This document shows, one piece after another, positions 49,554 to 58,767 of a stretch of DNA of 64,000 bases. A model generated the notes under the pieces. That model saw only the letters and a list, made by a program, of their open reading frames with translations, ran no database searches and had not been told where the DNA came from. The number at the start of each line of letters is the position of its first letter. Position 1 is the first letter of the stretch. The stretch is from Chitinophagaceae bacterium (lineage in GTDB: Bacteria; Bacteroidota; Bacteroidia; Chitinophagales; Chitinophagaceae): contig JADJLJ010000001.1 in the NCBI GenBank assembly GCA_016710165.1, positions 1,798,001 to 1,862,000 of the forward strand, in the 5' to 3' direction. The position numbers and the translations under genes are program-made.

Positions 49554-50020
49554 TTAACCCTGGGTAACGAACCTATACTCTTGTTTTATCTGTTTCCGGT
49601 AGTATTTATTACTTAACATTACCAGTTTCTTGCTTTCTGCCTCTGACAAAGTTTTGAATTCCGGGTATTTCGTAATCAATACAGTGATCAATAACGACTG
49701 TTTCATTGTATTGGATTCGATCGTATTGTAATCAGCATAATTCAGTTTTTTATACTTTTCCTCCAGCGACAGCTCCTTGTTGTTCAGGATAGCCGTATCT
49801 GCTTTGCCGCTTTTCTTCGAATTGCTTATCATAATGCCGGAGTTAACCCTTGTCAGTTCATAAAAAGCTTTGTAAATGGAGTCGTCTTTGACCCTGCTAA
49901 ACAGGTCATCAATCCTGTCAAAATTTGCATACGCATCCCTGCCGGTTTTCCCGCAGGAAAAAATAACAAAGAAGAAATAATAATCATTAATCCTAATAGC
50001 TTTTCAACTCCTTTTTTCAG
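49554..50020 (-). pseudogene. Frameshifted small lipoprotein gene
   Basis: The 3' part encodes an uninterrupted frame of at least 110 residues (SCGKTGRDAYANFDRIDDLF through YRFVTQG). The upstream lipoprotein signal LLGLMIIISSLLFF is in a different frame, joined at a run of six A (49958-49963, T on the coding strand). Correcting one base gives a normal lipobox-Cys. No ATG is at the expected start, only CTG at 50018-50020. Function unknown; helical, charged. Confidence 0.5.
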
Positions 50021-50392
50021 ATGATTTATATTTTAAGTTAACCTGATCAATTTTCAGTTACTACCTGGTACAACTACTACACCGGAATGGGAATAACACA
50101 AAACCGCACCTGTTTTGCTGTACAAATTTATTTTTATAAAATTAAATTGCTTTAAAACATCCTTTTATGTTTTTTTCCACCCGGGGTTTCAACCTTCAGG
50201 CCGCTATATGTCCCTATATACTCCGTTGGGAGTGCAGCTTTCTACCGTGGAACCGGTCAATATTTGAAAGCCGGAAGGCAGCCGTCAAAATAATCTTCCC
50301 GGGGTCCACAGGATGGAAGCGCCAAATCGCCCGTACGGCCTGATAAAATGCCTTTTACCGCTTTACAAAAGGAAGTGGCATATTTTTGTTGT
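50021..50392. other. Intergenic region with no gene seen
   Basis: These 372 bases separate the frameshifted lipoprotein gene from the TolC-like gene. They hold AT-rich stretches near 50110-50170 and no supported ORF, hairpin terminator or local-type palindrome. TATTTTTG at 50381 matches the -7 consensus but would start transcription almost at the ATG. Confidence 0.45.
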
Positions 50393-51830
50393 ATGCGTTA
50401 CAAATATCATCTCCTCATCGTTATATTGGGTATTTCCACTTCTGCCAAAACACAGGAAAAATGGAACCTGTTAAGATGCGTAGAATATGCCATGACCAAT
50501 AATATCTCGGTCAAACAAACCGACCTGCAAACCCGGATCGCCGCGTTGCAGCTGAAACAAAGCAAACTGGGCCAGTTGCCGAATTTGAATTTCAGCGGCA
50601 ACTCGGCTACAACAGCGGCCGCAACCAGGACCCCACTTCTTTCAGTCTCATCACCCAGAGTTATTATTCGGCCAATATGCAGTTGCAAAGCAGTGCCGAG
50701 ATCTTTAACTGGTTCAGCAAGCGCAATACCATTGCTGCCAACGAATGGGAACTGCAGGCAGCTAAAGCAAATACCGATAAACTGAAAAATGATATTGCCC
50801 TTACCGTTGCCAATGCCTACCTGCAGATATTGCTGGCAAAGGAGCAGGAAAAAATAGCAGCCGTTCAGCTTCAGCAATCGCAGGCGCAGTTAAACAATAC
50901 CCGCAAGCTGGTTGATGCCGGCGCCCTGCCTGAACTGAATGCAGCGGAACTGGAAGCACAGGTGGCAAGAGACAGTTCTACTTTGATAAGCGCCAAAGGA
51001 ATGGTACAGCAAAACATTTTAACCATCAAGGCTTATATGGCGCTTGATGCTGCCACTCCCTTTGAAATAGATACGCCGCCGGTGGATAAGATACCGGTAG
51101 AAAAAATAGCCGACCTGCAACCCGAATCTGTTTATGCGCTGGCCATTGCCAATATGCCGCAGCAAAATTCAATGATTTTAAGATAAAAGCCGCCACAAAA
51201 ACATCGGCTGCTGCCCGGGGAAATTTGTACCCGACTTTATCTGCTTTTGGCAGTCTCAGTGGTTCTAACAGCAGCACCAATGATATAACCGGATATCAAA
51301 ATTTATTGCCCCACCGGATTCAAAACAGATTAAAGGGAACAATCCTGATTATGATGTTTACTCCCTGCAGACGTACGGGAGCCAAAATTGGTTACTCAAG
51401 AACTGATGCGTTTGGTAACCAGTTTAATAGAAATTTCCGTCAATCGCTTGGCCTTAGCCTGAGTGTTCCCATCTTTAATGGATACAATACAAAAGCAGCA
51501 TACGAAAGAAGCAGGATCAACATAAGAAGCCTGCAACTGCAGAAAGACCTCGACAACCAAACCCTGAAACAGAACATATACCAGGCTTACAATGCGGCCA
51601 TGGTGGCGCTGCAGAAATATAATGCAGGCAGGAAGAGTTTGGAGACCACGGAACGTACCTATGGTTTTGCCCTGAAGCGTTACGAAGTGGGCCTGATGTC
51701 GACCTTTGAATTGATCACCAACCAGAATAATGTTTTCAGGGCCAAACTGGAAAATGCACTGAACCAGTTTGATTATGTGTTTAAAATGAAAGTGCTTGAA
51801 TTTTATAAAGGCCAGGGGCTGAAACTATAG
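50393..51830 (+). pseudogene. TolC-family outer-membrane efflux protein, disrupted by frameshifts
   Basis: Joined across frames, the sequence makes a full-length TolC-type protein of about 480 residues: signal peptide (MRYKYHLLIVILGISTSAKT), N-terminal CVEYAMTNNISVKQ, coiled-coil helices and a final TYGFALKRYEVGLMSTFELITNQN repeat. The reading frame shifts near 50603, near 51174, near 51305 and near 51398. The last two compensate each other: between them the good frame reads KGNNPDYDVYSLQTYGSQNW. It is upstream of an intact adaptor gene. Either the gene is dying or this stretch holds sequence errors. Confidence 0.75.
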
Positions 51831-51921
51831 GCCCCTCCGCCCCCTGAAGGGGGAACCTGGCTTATAATTACTCAGGAACTTTTATAAAACAACAAACTAC
51901 AAACCGTAAACCGAATTTTAT

Positions 51922-53277
51922 ATGAGCAAGTCGCTAAAATGGATATTGATAAGTGTGGGGATATTACTGGTGCTGATGGTGGTACTTTCCAAAGCCGGTG
52001 TTTTTGGTAAAGACGAAGGGATAAAGGTTACTGCAGAAAAGGCGCAGAAACGCACCATTACCGAAATCGTGAATGCCAGCGGAAAGATCTACCCGGAGAT
52101 AGAAGTTAAGATAAGCCCCGACATCAGCGGTGAGATCACCGAACTGAATGTGAAGGAAGGTGATTCGGTAAAGAAAGGACAGGTGCTGGCCCGGATCTAT
52201 GCCGACATATACAATATCCAGCGCAACCAGGCAGCCAGCGGCGTAGAACAAACGCAGGCACAGGTGGCGAATTCACAGGCAGCCATCGATGCCCTGAAAG
52301 CACAGATGGAGCAGGCACAGAAGACCTACGACAGGCAAAAGAAACTGTTTGATGATAAAGTGATCAGCAAAAGTGAATTTGAGGTAGCAGACGCCAATTT
52401 AAAAAGCAGCAAGGCGAATTATAATGCGGCCCTGCAGGGTATCCGTGGCGGGCAGGCAAGTGTGCAAAGCGCCCGGGCCAGCCTGGAGAAAGCAAACAAG
52501 GACCTGAGCCGGACAGCTGTGATCGCAACGATGGACGGCGTGGTGAGCCTGCTGAATGTAAAACAGGGAGAACGGGTTGTGGGAAGCAACCTGATGAGTG
52601 GTACCGAAATGCTGCGTATTGCAGATATGGCCAAGATCGAAATACGGGTTGATGTGGGAGAAAATGATGTGCCGAAAGTAAAGCTGGGCGACAGCGCCCT
52701 CATTGATGTAGATGCATATACCGACCGTAAGTTCAAAGGTATTGTTACACAGATCGCCAGCAGCAATAACGGTGCGGCCACCCAAAGTGCATTGGCAAGC
52801 ACTTCTTCGGATGTTACCCAGTACAAGGTTTATATCCGCCTGTTGCCGGAAAGTTATAAAGATCTTTTAGGCAAAGGGGCATTTCCTTTCCGCCCCGGCA
52901 TGAGCGCCAATGCCGATATCCAGACCAAAACGCATGTCAATGTAATGAGTGTTCCCATCAACGCGGTAACTACAAGGGACAAGAACGACAGCCTGAAAAC
53001 AGATAAGAAAAAAGCTGATGAGGAATCCAGCCTGAAGCCGGCATCCGAAACCGACGACGACCTGGAAGTGGTGGTCTTCATCATTGACAAAGAGGGAAAG
53101 GTGAGCAAGAAGAAAGTGAAGACCGATATACAGGACATCAACTACATCGAAATAACGGAAGGCCTGAAAGAAGGCGAAGAAGTGGTTACTGGGCCATATG
53201 ATGTAGTGAGCAAGACATTAAAAACAGGCAAAAAAGTGAAAGTGGTGGATAAGAAGGAATTGTTTGAGAAAAAATAA
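51922..53277 (+). CDS. HlyD/MacA-type efflux periplasmic adaptor
   Basis: The 451-residue membrane-fusion protein has one N-terminal membrane helix (about 5-24), a lipoyl/barrel-sandwich half (SPDISGEITELNVKEGDSVKKGQVL), a long coiled coil (about 95-195), the second half-barrel (DGVVSLLNVKQGERVVGS), and beta-barrel and membrane-proximal domains. It would link an inner-membrane pump to a TolC channel. The TolC-like gene lies 91 bp upstream, but no pump (ABC or RND) gene follows; the next gene is convergent. Confidence 0.88.
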   Translation: MSKSLKWILISVGILLVLMVVLSKAGVFGKDEGIKVTAEKAQKRTITEIVNASGKIYPEIEVKISPDISGEITELNVKEGDSVKKGQVLARIYADIYNIQRNQAASGVEQTQAQVANSQAAIDALKAQMEQAQKTYDRQKKLFDDKVISKSEFEVADANLKSSKANYNAALQGIRGGQASVQSARASLEKANKDLSRTAVIATMDGVVSLLNVKQGERVVGSNLMSGTEMLRIADMAKIEIRVDVGENDVPKVKLGDSALIDVDAYTDRKFKGIVTQIASSNNGAATQSALASTSSDVTQYKVYIRLLPESYKDLLGKGAFPFRPGMSANADIQTKTHVNVMSVPINAVTTRDKNDSLKTDKKKADEESSLKPASETDDDLEVVVFIIDKEGKVSKKKVKTDIQDINYIEITEGLKEGEEVVTGPYDVVSKTLKTGKKVKVVDKKELFEKK

Positions 53278-53295
53278 CCCCATTCAACTGATGGT

Positions 53296-53324
53296 AAAAT
53301 GCCCCTCGTACGGGGGCATTTTTT
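53296..53324. terminator. Intrinsic terminator after the adaptor gene
   Basis: AAAATGCCCC (53296-53305) pairs perfectly with GGGGCATTTT (53313-53322) around a 7-nt loop; six T (53319-53324) end it on the plus strand. It overlaps the stop of the convergent nucleotidyltransferase gene and can act in both directions. Confidence 0.85.
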
Positions 53325-54048
53325 ATGGAAATAATTTTTCAGCAACCGCAACGCTTTCCGGCTTACCAACATCAACCAGCTTATCCCCGCTGTGGTCATA
53401 ACCAAGGATGAGGTTATCCTTTGCCAGGTCGAGATAGGTCTCGGTGAGCGAGAATTTGCCCGTTTGTTTTATCAAGCCAAATACTTCCGGTTGAAATACC
53501 ACTACACAACTATATGCTTTCTGAACCAGGCCGGGCCTGTTCACAGAAATGATCTCTTCATTGGTCTTTATGTTCCTCCACCCGCACAAGCGGTTGTTTT
53601 CGTCAAACAAAAAATACCGGGACGTTTGCCGGCTGGTTACCCCAAACGAGATCAGCGGTTTATGCTGCTGGTGAAATGCAAGCAGGTCATTTATGTCCAG
53701 GTCGGTAAGGATATCTACATTCAGCGTAATAAAGGGTTCGTCTCCTTCCAGCAGGGCCCTGGCCTTTACTAAACCACCGCCTGTTTCCAGCACTTCATCG
53801 CTTTCATCGCTGATCACAACATGACTGCCCCATCCTTTATTTTTTTTCACCGCCTCAATGATCTGACCGGCAAAATGATGAACATTCACCACCACATTTG
53901 TGATCCCGTACTTCTGCAGATATTCAATATTACGTTGCAGCAGGGATTTGCCGTTCACCAATGCCAGTGCCTTGGGATGTTTATCCGTCCATGGCTTGAA
54001 GCGGGTGCCGAGGCCGGCGGAGAAGATCATGGCTTTTGAAATGTTCAT
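53323..54048 (-). CDS. MurU-like sugar-phosphate nucleotidyltransferase
   Basis: The 241-residue protein (ATG 54048) has the nucleotidyltransferase signature GLGTRFKPWTDKHPKAL near residue 10, the NVDIL metal site and a C-terminal short form without a hexapeptide-repeat domain. It fits MurU, which activates MurNAc-1-phosphate to UDP-MurNAc in peptidoglycan recycling. An anomeric sugar kinase of the AmgK type is encoded nearby on the same strand, which supports this. A mannose-1-phosphate guanylyltransferase remains possible. Confidence 0.8.
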   Translation of the reverse strand: MNISKAMIFSAGLGTRFKPWTDKHPKALALVNGKSLLQRNIEYLQKYGITNVVVNVHHFAGQIIEAVKKNKGWGSHVVISDESDEVLETGGGLVKARALLEGDEPFITLNVDILTDLDINDLLAFHQQHKPLISFGVTSRQTSRYFLFDENNRLCGWRNIKTNEEIISVNRPGLVQKAYSCVVVFQPEVFGLIKQTGKFSLTETYLDLAKDNLILGYDHSGDKLVDVGKPESVAVAEKLFP

Positions 54049-54055
54049 GGGTGAT

Positions 54056-54474
54056 GGTTCATGGTTCATAGCAGCTTAAATAGAAGATCGCAGTTTTGTG
54101 ATCATCCTGCATAATACATCATATTCATCATAGTACTTTTTAAAATCTGCATCATCAATATATTTTCTTGATTGCGAAATAAAAAGGCAAGACACCACCT
54201 CAATGGCAGACCGTAAGGCAATTCCAAGGAAACGTTTAAATTCTGCTTTTGACTGACCGGTGCTGCCCTCAGCAATATTTAAAACTACAGAATCAGCCGC
54301 TCTTTTCATCTGGGAACATAGACTATATAATTCTTCCTTTGGAAACTTCTTTGTCAAAATATCAATTTCATTACTCAGGCGCAGTCCAATTTGCCAGACT
54401 TTAAGTTCTTCAAACCTAAATGCCATCTTAAATTATTTACTTTACCATGAACTATTATCTATGAACTATGAACC
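54056..54474. repeat. Inverted-repeat-flanked S23 gene cassette
   Basis: GGTTCATGGTTCATAG (54056-54071) and CTATGAACTATGAACC (54459-54474) are 16-bp inverted copies with one mismatch. They flank exactly the S23 gene that splits the murU-amgK pair, leaving 4 bp on the left and 32 bp on the right outside the gene. Confidence 0.6.
54076..54426 (-). CDS. Four-helix-bundle (23S rRNA intervening sequence/S23) protein
   Basis: The 116-residue protein begins MAFRFEELKVWQIGLRLSNE and contains AADSVVLNIAEGSTGQSKAEFKRFL, the S23 family signature. These proteins are found in rRNA intervening sequences and as free genes in Bacteroidota, and form pentamers; no enzymatic function is known. Here it is between the MurU-like and AmgK-like genes and is bracketed by inverted repeats. 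Confidence 0.93.
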   Translation of the reverse strand: MAFRFEELKVWQIGLRLSNEIDILTKKFPKEELYSLCSQMKRAADSVVLNIAEGSTGQSKAEFKRFLGIALRSAIEVVSCLFISQSRKYIDDADFKKYYDEYDVLCRMITKLRSSI

Positions 54475-55920
54475 TTCTTTCACAACCCAGTTCTCTTTAT
54501 TAGTATGATTTAAATTGATCTTTACCTTGAACTTGTTCCGGAGATGCCTTGCGAGTGCTTCGGCAGCAAACACGCTGCGGTGCTGGCCGCCCGTGCAGCC
54601 AAAGTTGATCATCAGGCTGCTGAAGCCCCGCTTGATGTAATCGGTAACCGAGATATCAATGATACTGAAAACGGCATTTAAGAAAACCGGCATATCCGTT
54701 TGCTGTTCCAGGAAATCCTTTACGGCCTTGTCGAGCCCGCTCTGCGTTTTATATACGTCGATCCTGCCGGGATTTAAAATGCCCCGCATGTCAAAAACAT
54801 AACCGCCGCCGTTCTCAGAAGCATCCGGCGGGATCCCTTTTTTATAGGAAAAACTGTTGATGGTAACGATCAACGGCGTTTCTGCCGTTGCCTGCACTGG
54901 CGTGAATGCATCGATCACTTCATTGCTCACACATATTTCCAGTACTTTTTTGAACTCCGGCACCGCTATGCCCATGGTCTGGTTATTAAAGAACCATTTC
55001 AAATTACTCAGGGCCAGTGGTATGCTGGTAAGGAACTGTGCCTTGCGTTCAAACAGGCCCCGGAAGCCATAAGCGCCCAGCACCTGCAGCAGGCGGATGA
55101 GCACATAGCCGTTGTACTGGCTGCGGAATGTATCCCGGTCAATACTTTCGCCGGTAACTTTTTCAAACTCGTTCATGTAATGTTCCAGCAGTCCCTGTTT
55201 CCATTCGTCCGGCAGGTTTGCCCGGGCCTGCCAGAGTAAGGAAGCCACATCGTATTGCGGGGCCCCTTTCATGCCGCCCTGGTAATCGATAAAATGCACG
55301 CCCCCGTCTGCTGTTACCATGATGTTCCTGCTCTGGAAATCACGGAACATAAAATATTTATACTCGGTATGCGACAGGTAATTACTCAGCGCCTCAAAAT
55401 CTTCCAGCAGTTTTTGTTTGTCATAAGGCCTGCGCAGTGCATCCAGGAAGTAGTATTTAAAATACAACAGGTCGGCCAGGATGGCCTGTTTGCCGAAAGC
55501 GCTGTTGGTAAGGCATTTTTTATAATTCAGTTCTTCGTGGCCCTTCACCTGCAGCAATACCAGTTGGGATAAACTCTTTTTATACAGCGCATACACTTCA
55601 TCCGTAAAGCCTTCCGCTTCCAGCCGGTTCAGCAGCGACACATCGCCAAAATCTTCCTGTATATAAATATTCTTATCCCTGTTGATGCAGAATATTTCAG
55701 GTACCGCCAACCCCTTCTTCTTAAAATGAGCGGAGAAATAAATGAAGCTTTCATTTTCCTTCAGGTTAAGGCCATAGGTGGCAATAAAGGTTTTTTCCGC
55801 TGTATAAATTCGGAAATAATGCCGTTCACTTCCCGCCTGGGGAAGTTTATCAATAGCGGTGATGGGATCCTTGCTGAATTGTTGAAAAAGTTTTTCTATG
55901 TCTTCTTTTACTGCCTGCAT
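54466..55920 (-). CDS. AmgK-like sugar kinase fused to RapZ C-terminal domain
   Basis: Residues about 1-320 form an aminoglycoside-phosphotransferase fold like AmgK, the MurNAc/GlcNAc anomeric kinase, with the catalytic FRDFQSRNIMV and FIDYQGG motifs. Residues about 355-484 match the C-terminal domain of RapZ, including the INFGCTGGQHRSV motif from residue 440. In enteric bacteria this domain binds glucosamine-6-phosphate. The start is taken at ATG 55920 (a longer start at 55968 would overlap the radical SAM stop). With MurU it would form UDP-MurNAc from recycled sugar. Confidence 0.88.
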   Translation of the reverse strand: MQAVKEDIEKLFQQFSKDPITAIDKLPQAGSERHYFRIYTAEKTFIATYGLNLKENESFIYFSAHFKKKGLAVPEIFCINRDKNIYIQEDFGDVSLLNRLEAEGFTDEVYALYKKSLSQLVLLQVKGHEELNYKKCLTNSAFGKQAILADLLYFKYYFLDALRRPYDKQKLLEDFEALSNYLSHTEYKYFMFRDFQSRNIMVTADGGVHFIDYQGGMKGAPQYDVASLLWQARANLPDEWKQGLLEHYMNEFEKVTGESIDRDTFRSQYNGYVLIRLLQVLGAYGFRGLFERKAQFLTSIPLALSNLKWFFNNQTMGIAVPEFKKVLEICVSNEVIDAFTPVQATAETPLIVTINSFSYKKGIPPDASENGGGYVFDMRGILNPGRIDVYKTQSGLDKAVKDFLEQQTDMPVFLNAVFSIIDISVTDYIKRGFSSLMINFGCTGGQHRSVFAAEALARHLRNKFKVKINLNHTNKENWVVKEGS

Positions 55921-55964
55921 GTAGGATGGTTGGCAGTAAAAATAGAATATTTTATCCGATGCTT

Positions 55965-57074
55965 TCAAAACAACCTCCCCTGTCCGCCCGGCACCCGGAA
56001 CTTACTCCGGTCCAGGCTCCATTCTTCTGCATTCATCTTATACAGCTTGCCGTATTTTTTATACTGCTGCGCTACCATCTGCGCAATGCTTCCCTCGCCC
56101 CGCATGCGTGTGCCCCAGCGGGTGTCATTTACTTTTCCATCGTGACTTTGTTCGATCAGGTGCCATACTTTATCAGCCCGGTCGGGGAAGTTCTTATACA
56201 ACCAATCGTGAAATAAAAATTTGATGGCGCCATTTAAGCGGATGAATGTGTATGCCGTGAATGTTGCCCCGTTATCAGCTGCTGCTTTCATGATGCGCTG
56301 CATCTCGTGTTCATTCAGCCCCGGTATCATCGGGCCCATCATGATGCCCATGCGTACGCCGGCGCTGCTGAGTTCGTTGATGACCTTTAATTTCTGTTGG
56401 GCAGTAGTGGTACGTGGCTCCATGGTGCGCCGCAGGTCTTCATTGAACGAGGTGATGGATACCATGGCGGATACGATCTGTTTTTTACCCATTTCCTGCA
56501 ATACATCCTTGTCCTTCAGTATCCAGCTGTTTTTGGTGAGAATGCCCACCGGCTGGTTGAATTCGTTGCATACTTCCAGTAACCCCCTCGTTAACCGGTA
56601 CGTTTGTTCTGCCGGCTGGTAGCAATCGGTATTGCCGCTTAACATGATGGGGGTGGCATCCCATTTCGGGTGCGCCAGGAATTTACGCAGCAGCTGCGGT
56701 GCATTTTTTTTCACCAGTATCTTTTGTTCAAAGTCAAGCCCGGCGCTGTAACCCCAGTACTCGTGCACATTACGGGCATAGCAGTAAATGCATCCGTGTT
56801 CGCAACCGGCATAGGGGTTCATGCTGTAGCTCATGCCCACATCGGGGCTTTCCACTTTATTCACAATGGTTTTGGGATGTGTTTCGATGTATTGTGTTTG
56901 CAGGGCCGTTTCTTCCCAGTCGTCAATGGCTTCTATGTGTTCTTTGGTCGTCTCATTTTTGAGAAACCGGTTTTTGGTGTTGATCTGTGCGCCACGACCT
57001 GTTTTGTATTGAGTTTTTTCCTGTTGTTCTGTTGCCTTTACTTTGTAATGGTCTTGTTTCAGTTTATTTTCCAT
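55965..57074 (-). CDS. PA0069-family radical SAM protein
   Basis: The 369-residue protein has the radical SAM cluster motif CEHGCIYCYAR (CxxxCxxC; about residues 90-100) and the family-typical YAGCEHG...NVHEYWGYSAGLDFE block. Homologues resemble spore photoproduct lyase but lack a defined substrate. ATG 57074 was chosen over 57095. It is followed by the kinase-RapZ gene by 44 bp. Confidence 0.88.
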   Translation of the reverse strand: MENKLKQDHYKVKATEQQEKTQYKTGRGAQINTKNRFLKNETTKEHIEAIDDWEETALQTQYIETHPKTIVNKVESPDVGMSYSMNPYAGCEHGCIYCYARNVHEYWGYSAGLDFEQKILVKKNAPQLLRKFLAHPKWDATPIMLSGNTDCYQPAEQTYRLTRGLLEVCNEFNQPVGILTKNSWILKDKDVLQEMGKKQIVSAMVSITSFNEDLRRTMEPRTTTAQQKLKVINELSSAGVRMGIMMGPMIPGLNEHEMQRIMKAAADNGATFTAYTFIRLNGAIKFLFHDWLYKNFPDRADKVWHLIEQSHDGKVNDTRWGTRMRGEGSIAQMVAQQYKKYGKLYKMNAEEWSLDRSKFRVPGGQGRLF

Positions 57075-57081
57075 TTTTCTA

Positions 57082-57164
57082 ACCACAAAGGACACGAAGA
57101 ATGATGCCCGAAGTACACAAAGAGCCTTTGTGATCTTTGTGTTTTGCTTTGTGTGCTTCGTGGT
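57082..57164. repeat. Imperfect inverted repeat of ACCACAAAGGACACGAAG type
   Basis: ACCACAAAGGACACGAAG (57082-57099) and its right-arm counterpart CTTTGTGTGCTTCGTGGT (57147-57164) form an imperfect palindrome about 80 bp long, also pairing AAAG/CTTT runs between. Such 'AACCACGAAGCACACAAAG' repeats occur in many Bacteroidota intergenic spaces as I recall; origin unknown. Confidence 0.6.
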
Positions 57165-57169
57165 AAAAT

Positions 57170-57784
57170 CTAGATGAACAATTCTCCCTGCTTTGTACCT
57201 ACCGGCAGGTTCTCAAATTCAAAGCGCTGTACGATCTCATATTTCAATTCGCCAACCGGGCGTTTCAGCAGTAACATGCCTGAGGCAATGAACCGGCCGG
57301 TAAAATGCTTGTGGCTGTATTCCAGCCATCCCTGTTCGTATTGCCAGGGCTGGAGTTTACGGGCGATGGTTAAATGAGGTTCCAGGATAAAATGAGGCTT
57401 GTTTTCATCATTCAGTTTCATCAGCCGTTGCGTTTCCGTCCGTACCTGTTTTACTAAAGTCTGCACCGGTATTTTACTGGTGATATTTATATAGATGGTA
57501 TGGCTGGGAAAACTGCCGTAATCCTTCAGTTCAATTTTGATGGGGTGGTATCCCATGGCGATGAGCTTCAGCCGGTGGATGATCCTGGACTCGAGCATCT
57601 CGATCTGTTGAAAATTTACCAGGGTAACAAAGGGTTTCCCATACAATGGTTTTTCCGGTTTGTATTTTTCGCTGAAATTTTTCCTGCTGTGCATGATCTT
57701 CTGGCATAATTCCTCATGCGGCTCCAGTACCAGTTTGTATTCAGAAACTTTATACCCCGGTAAGTTGTTGCTATTGCTTTTCAT
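57170..57784 (-). CDS. 2H phosphoesterase / 2'-5' RNA ligase-like protein
   Basis: The 204-residue protein shows the 2H fold with one full HxTx motif (HLTIAR, about residues 136-141) and one near-match (SHTIYI, about residues 94-99). Related enzymes cleave cyclic nucleotides or 2'-5' RNA bonds. A paralogue with a lost second motif is encoded at 58750. Confidence 0.85.
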   Translation of the reverse strand: MKSNSNNLPGYKVSEYKLVLEPHEELCQKIMHSRKNFSEKYKPEKPLYGKPFVTLVNFQQIEMLESRIIHRLKLIAMGYHPIKIELKDYGSFPSHTIYINITSKIPVQTLVKQVRTETQRLMKLNDENKPHFILEPHLTIARKLQPWQYEQGWLEYSHKHFTGRFIASGMLLLKRPVGELKYEIVQRFEFENLPVGTKQGELFI

Positions 57785-58013
57785 AATTATAACTTTAACT
57801 TGTTGTGTTATTGATAAATAAAAAGTTAATGCACTATTTCAGTCCATTTTCTAAGTTTCTCTCTTTTACTTTTTTGCTTCTCCAAAAAAGGAGCCCCGAA
57901 TTCGATTACACCCCGAATCCGGGACGGTTCCCTGATTACACTTTTGTACTACTGTAAACTCAAATTCAGTTCCCTGATCTGTAGCACTCTAAAAAATCAA
58001 GGGCCTTTTCAAT

Positions 58014-58037
58014 AGTATAACATGATAACTTTATACT
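58014..58037. promoter_or_regulatory. Candidate operator upstream of SRAP peptidase
   Basis: AGTATAA (58014-58020) and TTATACT (58031-58037) form a perfect 7-bp inverted repeat with a 10-bp spacer, 10 bp before the ATG. The location suggests an operator for a repressor of a DNA-damage gene; the protein is unknown. Confidence 0.4.
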
Positions 58038-58047
58038 TTACATCACT

Positions 58048-58767
58048 ATGTGTTTCCATTATTCCTTAACCAAAGAAAGAACTGAACTGGAGATCCAGTT
58101 AGGTGTAACATGGGATGATGACTGGCAGCCGGTGCACTATGTCAATGGTTTCAGTTTCCCGCAAATGCCCGTCATAACGCAACAGGAACCCGGCAAGATC
58201 AAGTTGTTCCATTGGGGTTTGATACCGCATTGGGTAAAGACAAAAGCCGATGCAGATAAACTAAGAGCCCAGACCTTAAATGCCCGTGCAGAGACCCTTT
58301 TTGAAAAACCTTCCTTCCGTTCTTATATAACCAACAGCCGGTGCCTGGTCGTTACCGACGGGTTTTTTGAATGGATGGACTTTCAAAAAAAGAAATACCC
58401 GCATTACATTTATATGAGGTCAAAGACCGCATTTTGTTTCGCAGGCATTTATTCATCCTGGACGGATAAAGAGACCGGCGAACACCTCGATACGTTCTCC
58501 ATAATCACTACGGATGCCAACCCGATGCTGGCAAGGATCCACAACAGCAAACAACGGATGCCGGTGATCATTGCTCCCGCACAATACAAACAATGGCTAA
58601 AGCCCGGTCTGCCGAAGGAAAAGATCATGTCTTTGCTGAAACCCTACCCCGATACAGGGATGCAAAACCATACCATCAGCAAACGCATCACTTCCCGTAC
58701 CGAAGACCCCAATGTACCCGAAGTGCTGGAACCCTTTATCTATCCAGAATTAGCCCTGGCTGAATAA
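58048..58767 (+). CDS. yedK: SOS-response-associated peptidase / abasic-site cross-linker (SRAP)
   Basis: The 239-residue protein starts MCFHYSL, placing the catalytic Cys2 after Met removal, which forms the thiazolidine link to abasic sites in the HMCES/YedK family. Conserved WGLIPHW, LNARAETLFEKPSF, RCLVVTDGFFEW and the His/Glu patterns are present. It would shield abasic sites in single-stranded DNA. It converges with the 2H-like gene, overlapping by 18 bp, and lies 0.7 kb from umuDC. Confidence 0.92.
   Translation: MCFHYSLTKERTELEIQLGVTWDDDWQPVHYVNGFSFPQMPVITQQEPGKIKLFHWGLIPHWVKTKADADKLRAQTLNARAETLFEKPSFRSYITNSRCLVVTDGFFEWMDFQKKKYPHYIYMRSKTAFCFAGIYSSWTDKETGEHLDTFSIITTDANPMLARIHNSKQRMPVIIAPAQYKQWLKPGLPKEKIMSLLKPYPDTGMQNHTISKRITSRTEDPNVPEVLEPFIYPELALAE

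Noticed and set aside
51832..51860. CCCCCTGAAGGGGG hairpin after the TolC-like gene as terminator
   Set aside because: No T-run follows; this looks like a common short GC repeat, and the adaptor gene probably continues the transcript.
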